From assembly GCF_000953675.1 (NCBI RefSeq), contig NZ_LN679998.1, positions 891,911 to 955,910 of the forward strand: a DNA stretch of 64,000 nt, read 5' to 3'. A program made the position numbers and the translations under genes. Source of the stretch: Paraclostridium sordellii. Its GTDB lineage: Bacteria; Bacillota; Clostridia; Peptostreptococcales; Peptostreptococcaceae. Under the pieces are notes generated by a model. The model worked only from the letters and a program-made list of their open reading frames with translations, did not search any database and had not been told where the DNA came from. Shown piece after piece: positions 26,371 through 34,923 of the stretch (the stretch's first letter is position 1; every line of letters starts with the position of its first letter).

Positions 26371-27414
26371 ATGAGTATGAATAAAAGAGTAAAAGGATCA
26401 TTAGTTTTAACGTTAGGATTAGTAGTTGGAGGATTATACGCATCAACAAATAATATATATGCAGCAGAAAAGGAAGTAGTAAAAGTTGATAAGTTAAATG
26501 TAAGAAAAGGGCCATCAACAGATAATGAAAAGATAGGATCATTAGATAGAGGAATGGTTGTTGAAATATTAGAATCTAACAACGGATGGAATAAAGTAAA
26601 ACTTGCAAATGGTGAAGAAGGATGGGTAAGTGCTGATTATACTACTAAAGAAAAAGGATCAGTAACTGCTGATATATTAAATGTAAGAAAAGGACCATCT
26701 ATAGAAAATGATAAAATAGGATCATTAGAAAATGGTAAAACAATAGAAATATTAGAAGAAAATAATAACTGGTATAAAGTACAACTAGATGATAATACAA
26801 CAGGATGGGTTAGTGGAGACTATGTATTAAAAGAAAGTCAATCTAAAGCTCAAAATAATAAGAGTCAAGATGACCAAGCTGATTCAACAAAGCAAGAAGC
26901 TAAACCTGTAGTAGAAGCAGCTGTAGTTCCAACTCAAAAAAATAAAGAGCAACAAAAAGAGCAACAAACTGAATCTTTGGTAGCTAATGCAGAAACTAAT
27001 CAAAACTCTGCAAATAATAACCAAAATAATGTAGTTGAAGAAAAAACTCAACCAGTTAAAAGTGAAGAAAAAACAAACAATAATGTAGTTGATAAAAATG
27101 AAGTAGAAAATAATACTAAAGAAGAGTCAACTTCTAACAATAAAACAGGAAGATTAATGACTGTAAATGCTAGTGCATATTCAGGACATTCTGTAACATC
27201 AACAGGAACAACTCCAAAATGGGGAACAATAGCAGTAGACCCTTCAGTAATACCTTATGGAACTAGGGTTTATATACCTAAGCTTGATATGGTATTTACA
27301 GCAGAAGACTGTGGAGGAGCTATAAAAGGTAATAAAATAGATATATTCATGAATAATGAAGCTGATTGTAATAATTTTGGTAGACAAAATATAGAGATAC
27401 AAATATTAGGATAA
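26371..27414 (+). CDS. Secreted SH3b-SH3b-3D cell-wall protein, second of a tandem pair
   Basis: This 347-residue paralogue of the preceding gene shares the signal region, both SH3 domains and the 3D domain almost residue for residue (final 90 residues nearly identical). It differs mainly in a longer Gln/Asn/Glu-rich linker (~160-255). The role should be the same: wall remodelling under WalR-type control. The pair arose by tandem duplication, since the upstream control region is duplicated too. The start is an ATG with AGGGAGGAAG. A frame starting in another phase across the same region is a shadow. Confidence 0.9.
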   Translation: MSMNKRVKGSLVLTLGLVVGGLYASTNNIYAAEKEVVKVDKLNVRKGPSTDNEKIGSLDRGMVVEILESNNGWNKVKLANGEEGWVSADYTTKEKGSVTADILNVRKGPSIENDKIGSLENGKTIEILEENNNWYKVQLDDNTTGWVSGDYVLKESQSKAQNNKSQDDQADSTKQEAKPVVEAAVVPTQKNKEQQKEQQTESLVANAETNQNSANNNQNNVVEEKTQPVKSEEKTNNNVVDKNEVENNTKEESTSNNKTGRLMTVNASAYSGHSVTSTGTTPKWGTIAVDPSVIPYGTRVYIPKLDMVFTAEDCGGAIKGNKIDIFMNNEADCNNFGRQNIEIQILG

Positions 27415-27416
27415 TG

Positions 27417-27443
27417 AAAAGAGACTAATTAGTCTCTTTTTTT
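27417..27443 (+). terminator. Terminator of the second SH3-3D gene
   Basis: A perfect palindrome (AAAAGAGACTAA with its complement) followed by T residues. Confidence 0.88.
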
Positions 27444-27467
27444 ATTATGAAATTTATTGATTAGAAT

Positions 27468-27527
27468 AAACATCTTAAAGGTAATTAATAATTATATGGT
27501 TATTAATTACTTTTGAGATGTTTTTTA
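27468..27527. repeat. Long hairpin (24-bp stem) before the DedA gene
   Basis: The segment 27468-27491 pairs with 27499-27522 over 24 positions with only two G-U pairs, and ends in a T run. It may be a second terminator. Its left arm begins GAATAAACATCTTAAA, which also occurs at 24414-24429 before the first SH3-3D gene, so it may mark the edge of the duplication. Confidence 0.7.
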
Positions 27528-27569
27528 ATTTAGTTTTAAATTATTTTTTAAATTATGGGGGAAAGTTAA

Positions 27570-28172
27570 ATGAATTTACGTGTTATGATAGAATACTTTA
27601 TTATAAATTATGGATTAATAAGTATATTTATTATTGTGGCTTTAGAATACTCAAATATACCTTTACCTAGCGAAGTTATTTTGCCTATGGTTGGAATACT
27701 TGCGACTAAATATAATATGAACTTTATATTTGTTCTAATTATAAGTATACTAGGAGGCTTAGTTGGATGTTTACTAAACTATTATATCGGTATTAAATTT
27801 GGGAAACCATTATTAGATAAAATTATAAAAAAATTTCCAACTACTAAAAAATCAATAAATGAGTCTTATAGATTTATAACAAAATACGATAAAGCATCAG
27901 TTTTAATTGCAAGAATAGTACCTGTTGCTAGAACTATTATATCTATAGTTGCAGGAGTTGGTAAAATGAATATATTTTCATTTATAATATTTTCATCTAT
28001 AGGAATTGGCATATGGAATTTAACATTAATTTATTTAGGATATATTATAGGAGATAATTTAAATTTAATAGGTATTTTAATAAAAAAATATTCTGCAGTT
28101 ATTTTGATTTTTATATTAATAGTATTAGTTGCTTATTTTATAAAAAAAATTATTAACTCTAAAAAAATCTAA
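27570..28172 (+). CDS. DedA family membrane protein
   Basis: This 200-residue integral membrane protein belongs to the DedA (SNARE-associated Golgi) family, which flips lipids such as undecaprenyl phosphate or phosphatidylethanolamine. Family motifs are visible: EYSNIPLPSEVILPMVG near residue 25, GGLVGCLLNYYIGIKFGKP near 65, and the basic IARIVPVARTIISIVAGVGKM motif near 115-135. The ATG has TGGGGGAAAG upstream. It is apparently monocistronic. The exact lipid is not deducible. Confidence 0.9.
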   Translation: MNLRVMIEYFIINYGLISIFIIVALEYSNIPLPSEVILPMVGILATKYNMNFIFVLIISILGGLVGCLLNYYIGIKFGKPLLDKIIKKFPTTKKSINESYRFITKYDKASVLIARIVPVARTIISIVAGVGKMNIFSFIIFSSIGIGIWNLTLIYLGYIIGDNLNLIGILIKKYSAVILIFILIVLVAYFIKKIINSKKI

Positions 28173-28385
28173 AATAACATATTAATTAAAATAAAAATTA
28201 TCAAACATTTTACAGTAGCTTATATAATAATATTGAATGAATACTTTATTTTATTCTCAATTAAAATACAAAACTAATGAATTTACTATTTTTCTAAAAT
28301 GATATTTATTTTCAAGTTAAATGAAAAATTAAATGATAATATATATCGACTATGGTATACTTTATAATGTGATATGGAGGTATAT

Positions 28386-29342
28386 ATGGAAAATATAAAT
28401 AAATTTCAAAGTTTTGTAATATTAGGTATGGTTTTGACTGGAATAATGATAGGCCAAATAAGCTTTATACAGGTTTACTCAGAGTATATAATAATGCCAG
28501 CATTAATGATTATGTTATTTTTAGTTTTTATACAAATACCTATAAAGGATATAGCTAAATCTTTTAAGAATAAAAAATTTACTTTAAGTGCCATATTTAT
28601 AAATTTTATATGGACGCCGATACTTATAGCTATCTTAGGCAAAATTTTCTTGGGAAATAATCCAGAACTATTAATAGGATTTATTATGCTTATGGTAACA
28701 CCTTGTACAGACTGGTATTTAATTTTTACGGGTATAGCAAAAGGTAATGTTGCTTTGGGGACATCTATACTACCTTTAAACTTAATTCTTCAGTTGTTAT
28801 TACTTCCTGTATATGTATTTTTAATAGGCGGGACTAGTGTTGAATTAGATGCGATGAATCTTTTACAAGGAGTTTTATTTAGTTTAGTTATTCCGCTTAT
28901 AGCTTCTTTACTTTATAGAAACTTTACTATAAAAAATAAGGGATTAAATTATCTTGAAGACAAAATAGTTCCGAAATCTTGTGACTATCAAGGGTACTTT
29001 TTAAATATAGCAATAGTAGCAATGTTTGCATCACAAGGTAAAGTATTGCTTAGAAATCCACAGGTTCTTTTATTATTACTTTTGCCAGTATTATTATTTT
29101 TTATTATAAATTTAATTGTGGGACAAATAATTGGAAGAAAATTAGAACTTAGTAAAGAAGATAATGTGGCTTTAAATTTTACTACTTTAGCAAGAAATTC
29201 ACCAATAGCACTTGCAATAGCAGTAGCTACATTTCCTAATAAACCATTAATATCTTTAGCACTTATAATAGGACCGTTAATAGAGTTACCAGTTTTATTT
29301 ATTGTTTCAAAGATATTATTAAGAATAAACAAAGAAGCTTAA
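28386..29342 (+). CDS. BASS/ACR3-like transporter (arsenic resistance or bile-acid/sodium symporter type)
   Basis: The product has ten predicted membrane spans and 318 residues. The ATG at 28374 is part of the ribosome site ATGGAGG; the ATG at 28386 is the better start. The sequence around residue 100 (LMVTPCTDWYLIFTGIAKGN) is characteristic of ACR3-type arsenite exporters and close relatives in the BASS superfamily. There is no arsR or arsC nearby, so arsenite export is a resemblance, not a contextual inference. Other substrates of this superfamily remain possible. Confidence 0.85.
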   Translation: MENINKFQSFVILGMVLTGIMIGQISFIQVYSEYIIMPALMIMLFLVFIQIPIKDIAKSFKNKKFTLSAIFINFIWTPILIAILGKIFLGNNPELLIGFIMLMVTPCTDWYLIFTGIAKGNVALGTSILPLNLILQLLLLPVYVFLIGGTSVELDAMNLLQGVLFSLVIPLIASLLYRNFTIKNKGLNYLEDKIVPKSCDYQGYFLNIAIVAMFASQGKVLLRNPQVLLLLLLPVLLFFIINLIVGQIIGRKLELSKEDNVALNFTTLARNSPIALAIAVATFPNKPLISLALIIGPLIELPVLFIVSKILLRINKEA

Positions 29343-29390
29343 TATATATAAGGTAAAAGATTGAAAAGAGGCCATAAATGTATTTGAGAA

Positions 29391-29655
29391 AACATAAATC
29401 TAGCTATACTTGATGTTATGATGCCAATTACATATGGGTGGTAATGATATATAATACTACAATTAGAATTATAGGTTAGCAAATAAGCAACAAATACTTA
29501 TAGATAAAGGAGATAATGAATTAACTCATATATTTAATAAATACTATAGACAACCAAAATATGATTTAAATGAACAAGAATTAAATGGATATTATAAAAC
29601 ACATGATAAAATCTATAAATATTTAGAGAAAGCTATAATTCTCAATCAAAAGTAA
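29391..29655 (+). pseudogene. Decayed gene remnants between 29343 and 29700
   Basis: No intact gene lies in the 550 bases after the ACR3-like gene. At 29391-29441 the frame ENINLAILDVMMPITYG, closed by stops, looks like the phosphoacceptor segment of a response regulator. A second short open frame (29467-29655, about 62 codons, ending YLEKAIILNQK) has no start codon or ribosome site. A frame-shifted continuation (VKQVNRQFRGRAIYRVMCK) follows it. I do not recognise the second piece. Confidence 0.5.
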
Positions 29656-29720
29656 AGCAAGTAAACAGACAATTTAGAGGCCGAGCAATATATAGAGTAA
29701 TGTGTAAATAAATAAATGAA

Positions 29721-29758
29721 AAATAGCTAAAAGTAATTTTACTTTTAGCTATTTTTTA
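29721..29758 (+). terminator. Terminator downstream of the remnants
   Basis: A stem (AAATAGCTAAAAGTAA with its complement) followed by a T run. It may be the surviving terminator of the lost gene. Confidence 0.8.
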
Positions 29759-29892
29759 TTTGTTTTAAAATATAACGACATAGGATATAAAATAAATAAT
29801 AATTAATTATTGTTTTTCGATAAAAATATATTGACTTAACGAAAAAGTGTAGATATAATAAAAACAAATAAAAAATATATGGAGGCTAAAAA

Positions 29893-30117
29893 ATGAAAAA
29901 ATATATAATAAATTTAATACCATTTATATTAGGAATCGGGTGTTTAGGATCTTTTAGTATTATAGGGAGTAAGGTTTTAGAGGATGGAACTTTATCAGAG
30001 CCATTTTTCTTAATACCAACTGCATACCTATTATTTTTCATAGGAATTATAGGTTTAATAGTTAGATTTATATTCGACTTTATAAAAGGTAAAAAAGTGA
30101 AAACTAAAAATTTATAA
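29893..30117 (+). CDS. Small two-span membrane protein, DUF3955-like
   Basis: The product has 74 residues, two membrane spans (about 5-25 and 40-62) and a lysine-rich tail. The EPFFLIPTAYLLFFIGIIGLI region resembles DUF3955 proteins. A good ribosome site (ATGGAGGC) precedes the ATG, and TTGACT near 29832 is a possible -35. The function is unknown. It is 39 bases from the next small membrane gene and may be cotranscribed with it. Confidence 0.65.
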   Translation: MKKYIINLIPFILGIGCLGSFSIIGSKVLEDGTLSEPFFLIPTAYLLFFIGIIGLIVRFIFDFIKGKKVKTKNL

Positions 30118-30156
30118 AAAACAAAATTAAATTTTATTGATTAAGGAGATTTAGCA

Positions 30157-30474
30157 GTGAATGATATATTAATATTTTTAACGGGGATGATAGTATATTT
30201 AATTACAAATATACATAAACAGAATAATAAGTACAGACATGTAAGATTTGTAAAAGGAAAATTAGAATATTTGACTAAAACTAAAGAGTACTATGAAAAA
30301 GAAAGTAAGATGATTAGAAAAATTAGCTTTATGCCTATATTATTATCTTTCGTTATAATATTAACTGCTAATATATTACACTTTTCTGATAGAGGATATT
30401 TAATAAGTGGGGCAATGCTTATCTTATTACCAATTGTTTTTATGAAAATTAGTAAAAATATAAAATTCTTCTAA
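30157..30474 (+). CDS. Small membrane protein of unknown function
   Basis: The 105-residue product starts at GTG with AAGGAGA 8 bases upstream. It has one span at the N-terminus, a basic soluble stretch (~20-50) and two spans at the C-terminus. I do not recognise a family. It follows the DUF3955-like gene closely. No charged catalytic pattern is visible. Confidence 0.6.
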   Translation: MNDILIFLTGMIVYLITNIHKQNNKYRHVRFVKGKLEYLTKTKEYYEKESKMIRKISFMPILLSFVIILTANILHFSDRGYLISGAMLILLPIVFMKISKNIKFF

Positions 30475-30487
30475 ATTTATATTTTAT

Positions 30488-30691
30488 TACCTTTGTATAA
30501 GTTTTGAATTTGCTCCAGAACATATTGTTTACAAAGATAATAAAAAAATAATCGCACAGGTGAATTCCTGCTTAACAAAAACTAGAGTTGAGCTTTTTAA
30601 ACCAATTAATAATATTTTTATGAAAAAAACAAATATAGAAGGTATATGTTATAGAGGTTCCTATGATATATATGACAGAAAATCTAATTAA
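30488..30691 (+). pseudogene. Possible 3' gene remnant with no start
   Basis: The frame reads LCISFEFAPEHIVYKDNKK and ends at the TAA at 30689-30691 after about 66 codons of ordinary-looking protein sequence. It has no ribosome site and only one internal ATG near its end. It resembles a truncated C-terminal domain. I do not recognise it. Confidence 0.35.
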
Positions 30692-30759
30692 AATTTTAGA
30701 TTTAATACCTAAATAGGGGGTATATTATAAATATAAATATACTGATTGGAGAGATTAAT

Positions 30760-30954
30760 ATGAACAACAATTTAAAAGAAAAAGAATATGAAGCAATTAA
30801 AAAAGATGAAGAAGAGAAAGATAGAGAACAATTAGGTCAAGAAATATTAGATAGAGAGCATAGAAACTTTGAATTTGAAGAAGAAACAAATCCAGCTAAA
30901 TTAAGAGCAGAATTAAATGAACGTAATTTAAAAGAAGAATTACAAGATATGTAA
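30760..30954 (+). CDS. Small highly charged protein of unknown function
   Basis: The product has 64 residues, almost half Glu/Asp/Lys/Arg, with no membrane segment. It is predicted to be one or two helices. A TTGGAGAGAT ribosome site precedes the ATG, and TATAAATAT sequence about 35 bases upstream could supply a promoter. An imperfect hairpin with a T run follows (30963-31015). I do not recognise a family. Confidence 0.55.
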   Translation: MNNNLKEKEYEAIKKDEEEKDREQLGQEILDREHRNFEFEEETNPAKLRAELNERNLKEELQDM

Positions 30955-31033
30955 AATGAAATAAAAAGTCTATATAATAAATTTTAAATTAAAATCTATT
31001 ATATGGATTTTTTATTTTTATAGATTAAAAATG

Positions 31034-31062
31034 TTGACAACGTATTCCTTAACGTGTAAATT
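31034..31062 (+). promoter_or_regulatory. Promoter of the pan operon
   Basis: TTGACA (31034-31039) and TAAATT (31057-31062) are 17 bases apart. The spacer contains a direct repeat AACGT-N7-AACGT, which could be a regulator contact. The leader to the first gene is about 115 bases. Confidence 0.6.
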
Positions 31063-31176
31063 TAATTTTGGGTGGTATTTTAATTAAACTGCACCAAAAT
31101 ATGATTTTTTTATTTTATTATTAGGATAGCTCATATCTTTTAGAATGAGACTAGTTAGTATCACACTCTATAGGAG

Positions 31177-32028
31177 GTGGTAACTATAAAAATTGGATTT
31201 ATTGGAGCGGGAAAAGTAGGATTTTCCCTAGGTAAGTATTTAAAAGAAAACAATAAAAATGTAGTTGGGTATTATAGCAGTAGTGGGCATTCTTCAAAAG
31301 AAGCTTCAACTTTTACAAAAACCAAACAATACATTGAATTAGAAGAATTAACAAAAGACAGTGATATGATACTAATCACTACTCCTGACTCTAAAATTAA
31401 AGAGGTTTGGGAGAATCTAATTAGCTTTCCTATTAATAACAAAATAATATGCCATTTAAGTGGCGCAATATCTTCAAATATCTTTTCGGATATAACCAAG
31501 TATGGTGCATACGGTTATTCTATTCACCCAATTTTAGCAATTTCGGATAAATATAATTCTTATAAAAATCTTTCTAAGGCTTGTATAACTATTGAAGGTC
31601 ATGAAAAACATATAAAAACTTTAAAAGATATGTTTATATCTATGGGAAATGAAGTTTTTATTATGGAAGAGAAACATAAAATTTTATATCATCAGGCATG
31701 TGTAAATGTAAGTAACTTAATAATTCCACTTATAAATAACAGTATAATAAATCTTAAAAGTTGTGGGTTTAAAGAAGAAGAAGCTATAAAAGCTTTATAT
31801 CCACTTATAGAGTTTAATGTAGCAAATATTAAAAATAAAGGAATTATTAAAAGCATAACTGGGCCTGTAGAAAGAGGAGATTTAATTACCATAAAAAATC
31901 ATTGTGATGTATTGAATAATGATGAAAAAGAATTATATAAAATATTATCTAAAAATTTGCTTAAAATAGTAAAATTAAAAAATTTAGATAAAGATTATTC
32001 AAAAATTGAAGAATTTCTGGGGGAATAA
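31177..32028 (+). CDS. panG: PanG-type ketopantoate reductase (Rossmann/DUF2520)
   Basis: The 283-residue protein has an N-terminal Rossmann fold ([19 protein letters not shown]) and a C-terminal DUF2520 domain. Proteins of this type, called PanG, reduce ketopantoate to pantoate in bacteria without PanE. It lies 2 bases before panB, which makes that role likely here. The start is odd: the only canonical in-frame start, GTG 31177, overlaps the AGGAGG itself, and a stop codon lies just upstream. An ATA at 31186, 8 bases from the AGGAGG, would give the family-typical [13 protein letters not shown] list the GTG, but ATA may be real. Confidence 0.87.
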   Translation: MVTIKIGFIGAGKVGFSLGKYLKENNKNVVGYYSSSGHSSKEASTFTKTKQYIELEELTKDSDMILITTPDSKIKEVWENLISFPINNKIICHLSGAISSNIFSDITKYGAYGYSIHPILAISDKYNSYKNLSKACITIEGHEKHIKTLKDMFISMGNEVFIMEEKHKILYHQACVNVSNLIIPLINNSIINLKSCGFKEEEAIKALYPLIEFNVANIKNKGIIKSITGPVERGDLITIKNHCDVLNNDEKELYKILSKNLLKIVKLKNLDKDYSKIEEFLGE

Positions 32029-32030
32029 AA

Positions 32031-32858
32031 ATGAAAAATACTACTATAACTTTTAAAGATTCTAAGAAAAACAAACAAAAACTAACAATGCTTACAGCTT
32101 ATGATTATTCAACAGCTAAGTTAATAGATAGTTGTGGGATAAATGGAATTTTAGTTGGGGATTCATTAGGAATGGTGTGTCTAGGGTATGAAGATACATT
32201 ATCTGTTACTATGGAAGATATGATTCATCATACAAAAGCTGTAGCTAAAGGTGCAAAAAATTCTTTAATAGTAGCAGATATGCCTTTCATGTCTTATCAA
32301 ACATCTGTTTATGATGCTGTATATAATGCAGGAAGACTAATAAAAGAAGGAAGAGCTCAAGCTATAAAGCTAGAAGGTGGAGTAGAAGTATTTGAACAAA
32401 TCCAAGCTATTGTTAAAGCATCTATACCTGTTATGGGACATGTAGGATTAACTCCACAGTCAGTTAATGCATTTGGAGGGTTTAAGGTCCAAGGAAAAGA
32501 TGAAGTGGCGGCAAAAAAACTTATAGAAGATTCAGTAGCTGTTGAAAAAGCAGGAGCTTTCTCGGTTGTGTTAGAAGGGGTACCATCAAAACTAGCTAAG
32601 ATAGTAACTGAAAAGTTAAGTATTCCAACTATAGGTATTGGGGCAGGAGTTGATTGTGATGGTCAAATATTAGTATATCAAGACATGCTGGGTATGTTTA
32701 GTGACTTTACACCAAAGTTTGTTAAAAAATATGAATCATTAGGAGATAAAATGAAAAGTGCTTTTGAAACATATATAGATGAAGTAGAAAATGGGTATTT
32801 TCCATCTCAAAAACATAGTTTTAATATAAATGATGAGATAATTGAAAAATTGTACTAG
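32031..32858 (+). CDS. panB: PanB, ketopantoate hydroxymethyltransferase
   Basis: PanB adds a hydroxymethyl group from methylene-tetrahydrofolate to 2-oxoisovalerate, giving ketopantoate for vitamin B5. The 275 residues match the family length. Conserved segments include [40 protein letters not shown] with the metal-binding Asp, and [20 protein letters not shown]. The ATG is preceded by TGGGGGAA. It sits between the panG and panC genes in one operon. Confidence 0.97.
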   Translation: MKNTTITFKDSKKNKQKLTMLTAYDYSTAKLIDSCGINGILVGDSLGMVCLGYEDTLSVTMEDMIHHTKAVAKGAKNSLIVADMPFMSYQTSVYDAVYNAGRLIKEGRAQAIKLEGGVEVFEQIQAIVKASIPVMGHVGLTPQSVNAFGGFKVQGKDEVAAKKLIEDSVAVEKAGAFSVVLEGVPSKLAKIVTEKLSIPTIGIGAGVDCDGQILVYQDMLGMFSDFTPKFVKKYESLGDKMKSAFETYIDEVENGYFPSQKHSFNINDEIIEKLY

Positions 32859-32871
32859 GAGAATATAAGAA

Positions 32872-33720
32872 ATGAATATTATACATGATATAGATAACAT
32901 AAAAAAACGTATTAAGAAATATAAAAAAGATGAGTTAAGTATAGGATTTGTACCTACTATGGGATATTTACATGAAGGGCATGAAAGCCTTATAAAAAAG
33001 GCTTGTATAGAAAATGATAAAGTAGTTGTAAGTGTATTTGTAAATCCAATCCAATTTGGAGTAAATGAAGACTTATCAAATTATCCAACCGATATAAAAA
33101 AAGATATTGATATATGTGAAAAACTAGGTGTTGATATAGTATTTAACCCAGAAGCTAAAACAATGTATAACGAAGATTTTTCAACTTTTATTGAGGTAGG
33201 AAACTTAACAAAAGGGCTTTGTGGAAAAAGTAGACCTACTCATTTTAAGGGCGTTTGTACTGTAGTTAATAAATTATTTAATATAGTAAACCCTGATAGG
33301 GCTTACTTTGGACAAAAAGATGCTCAACAACTTGCTGTTATAAAAAAAATGGTAAGAGACTTAAATATGGATATTGAAATTATAGGATGTCCTATAATCA
33401 GGGAGAAAGATGGGCTTGCAAAAAGCTCAAGAAATACATATTTAACAATAGAAGAACGAAAAGCCGCTACTATAATAAATAAAACATTAAATGAAGCCAA
33501 GAAGCTAATAATTGAAGGGGAAAGAAATTCTGAGAATATAATAAATTTTATAAAAAATAAGATTAATTTAGAGCCATTGGCTAAAATTGATTATATTAAT
33601 ATAGTTGACATCAATCGTTTGGAAGATATAAATATAATAGAACATGAAGTATTGGTTGCTGTAGCTGTATTTATAGGAAAGACTAGATTAATAGATAATT
33701 TTATATATGATGAGAGATAA
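32872..33720 (+). CDS. panC: PanC, pantothenate synthetase
   Basis: PanC joins pantoate and beta-alanine with ATP. The 282-residue protein has the HIGH-like signature GFVPTMGYLHEGHESLIKKA, then FVNPIQFGVNEDLSNYP, YFGQKDAQQLAVIKKMV and KSSRNTYL, all characteristic. A TAGGAGAAT ribosome site precedes the ATG, 13 bases after panB. No panD (aspartate decarboxylase) follows, so beta-alanine must come from elsewhere. Confidence 0.97.
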   Translation: MNIIHDIDNIKKRIKKYKKDELSIGFVPTMGYLHEGHESLIKKACIENDKVVVSVFVNPIQFGVNEDLSNYPTDIKKDIDICEKLGVDIVFNPEAKTMYNEDFSTFIEVGNLTKGLCGKSRPTHFKGVCTVVNKLFNIVNPDRAYFGQKDAQQLAVIKKMVRDLNMDIEIIGCPIIREKDGLAKSSRNTYLTIEERKAATIINKTLNEAKKLIIEGERNSENIINFIKNKINLEPLAKIDYINIVDINRLEDINIIEHEVLVAVAVFIGKTRLIDNFIYDER

Positions 33721-33766
33721 AAGGTTAAGGTGTGGGTTATTTTAATTCACACCTTAACCTTTTATA
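33721..33766 (+). terminator. Terminator of the pan operon
   Basis: A 14-bp stem (AAGGTTAAGGTGTG, 33721-33734, with 33748-33761) and T residues. Confidence 0.92.
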
Positions 33767-33892
33767 GAAAAAAACTATAATAACTATAATTAATATAGAT
33801 ATAAACTATTTTAAGAAAAAAGTTATATGTAGTAAAATTGAATAGTAAAATATGTATAAAATTCTTAAAAATTAGTAAATTAGGAGGAAAAA

Positions 33893-34597
33893 GTGAATAA
33901 ATCCACTAAGAGAAATTTAATTAAAGTTATTATAGTAATAGCAGTTATAAGTTTATACTTTTTTATTCCATCTATAAAAGAAAATGTAAATCAAGCTGTA
34001 TCTATATTAAATAATTTAGATGTTGATATGTTAAAAAAATATATATTAAGTTTTGGAATGTGGGCACCAACAGTATCTTTTATACTTATGATACTTCAAT
34101 CTGTTATAGCACCAATACCAGCTTTTATTATTACTTTTGCAAATGCTGGATTATTTGGTTGGATAAATGGAGCTATACTGTCATGGACAAGTTCTATGAT
34201 AGGAGCTACACTTTGTTTTTATATAGCTAGATTTTTAGGTAGAGATGTTGTTATAAAGCTTACATCTAATGAAGGTTTAAATAAAGTTGATAAATTTTTT
34301 GGAAAGTATGGTAATTATGCAATTTTAATTGCAAGGCTTTTACCATTTATATCTTTTGATATAGTTAGTTATGCTGCAGGACTAACATCAATGAAATTTT
34401 CTGCATTCTTTATAGCAACTGGAATAGGACAATTACCAGCAACAATTATATACTCTTATATAGGAGGAGTATTAACTGGAACTACTAAAACTTTAGTAAC
34501 AGGTTTATTGTTTATATTTGCATTATCAGCTATAATAGCTCTTTTAAAGAGTATGAAAAAAGATAAAAAGATTAATAAAAGAAATAACATAGTATAG
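33893..34597 (+). CDS. TVP38/TMEM64 family membrane protein
   Basis: The product has 234 residues and five or six membrane spans. It is distantly related to DedA. Family signatures are APIPAFIITFANAGLFGWINGA near residue 65-85, GATLCFYIARFLGRDVV, and the basic ARLLPFISFDIVSYAAGLTSM motif near 140. The start is GTG with TTAGGAGGAAA. It is inferred to move lipids or polyprenyl carriers like DedA. It is monocistronic, with a terminator at 34627-34657. Confidence 0.9.
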   Translation: MNKSTKRNLIKVIIVIAVISLYFFIPSIKENVNQAVSILNNLDVDMLKKYILSFGMWAPTVSFILMILQSVIAPIPAFIITFANAGLFGWINGAILSWTSSMIGATLCFYIARFLGRDVVIKLTSNEGLNKVDKFFGKYGNYAILIARLLPFISFDIVSYAAGLTSMKFSAFFIATGIGQLPATIIYSYIGGVLTGTTKTLVTGLLFIFALSAIIALLKSMKKDKKINKRNNIV

Positions 34598-34626
34598 ATA
34601 TAGTTTTTTTATAAATAGTAGAAATA

Positions 34627-34657
34627 AAAAAGGGGGTTAAAATTAACCTTCTTTTTT
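34627..34657 (+). terminator. Terminator of the TVP38 gene
   Basis: A short stem (AAGGGGGTT with AACCTTCTT, containing one mismatch) flanked by A and T runs. Confidence 0.75.
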
Positions 34658-34923
34658 TATCTGTAATTTTATTGACTGATAGATAAATTTTATTAATAAA
34701 ATACATAATAAAACTATAATCAACTGATTTTAGCAAAATTTGAACCTTTTTACATAAATATCAAATATATTATGTTTTAAAATATTTGGTGAATTTGAAA
34801 AAAATTATACAAAAAATTAAGTAATTTGGAAAAAAGTACGATATATATAAAGGTAAAAATATATTTTATGTAGAATTATATTATATATTAGAAAATACAT
34901 TTAAATTATGGGGAGATTGGTTA

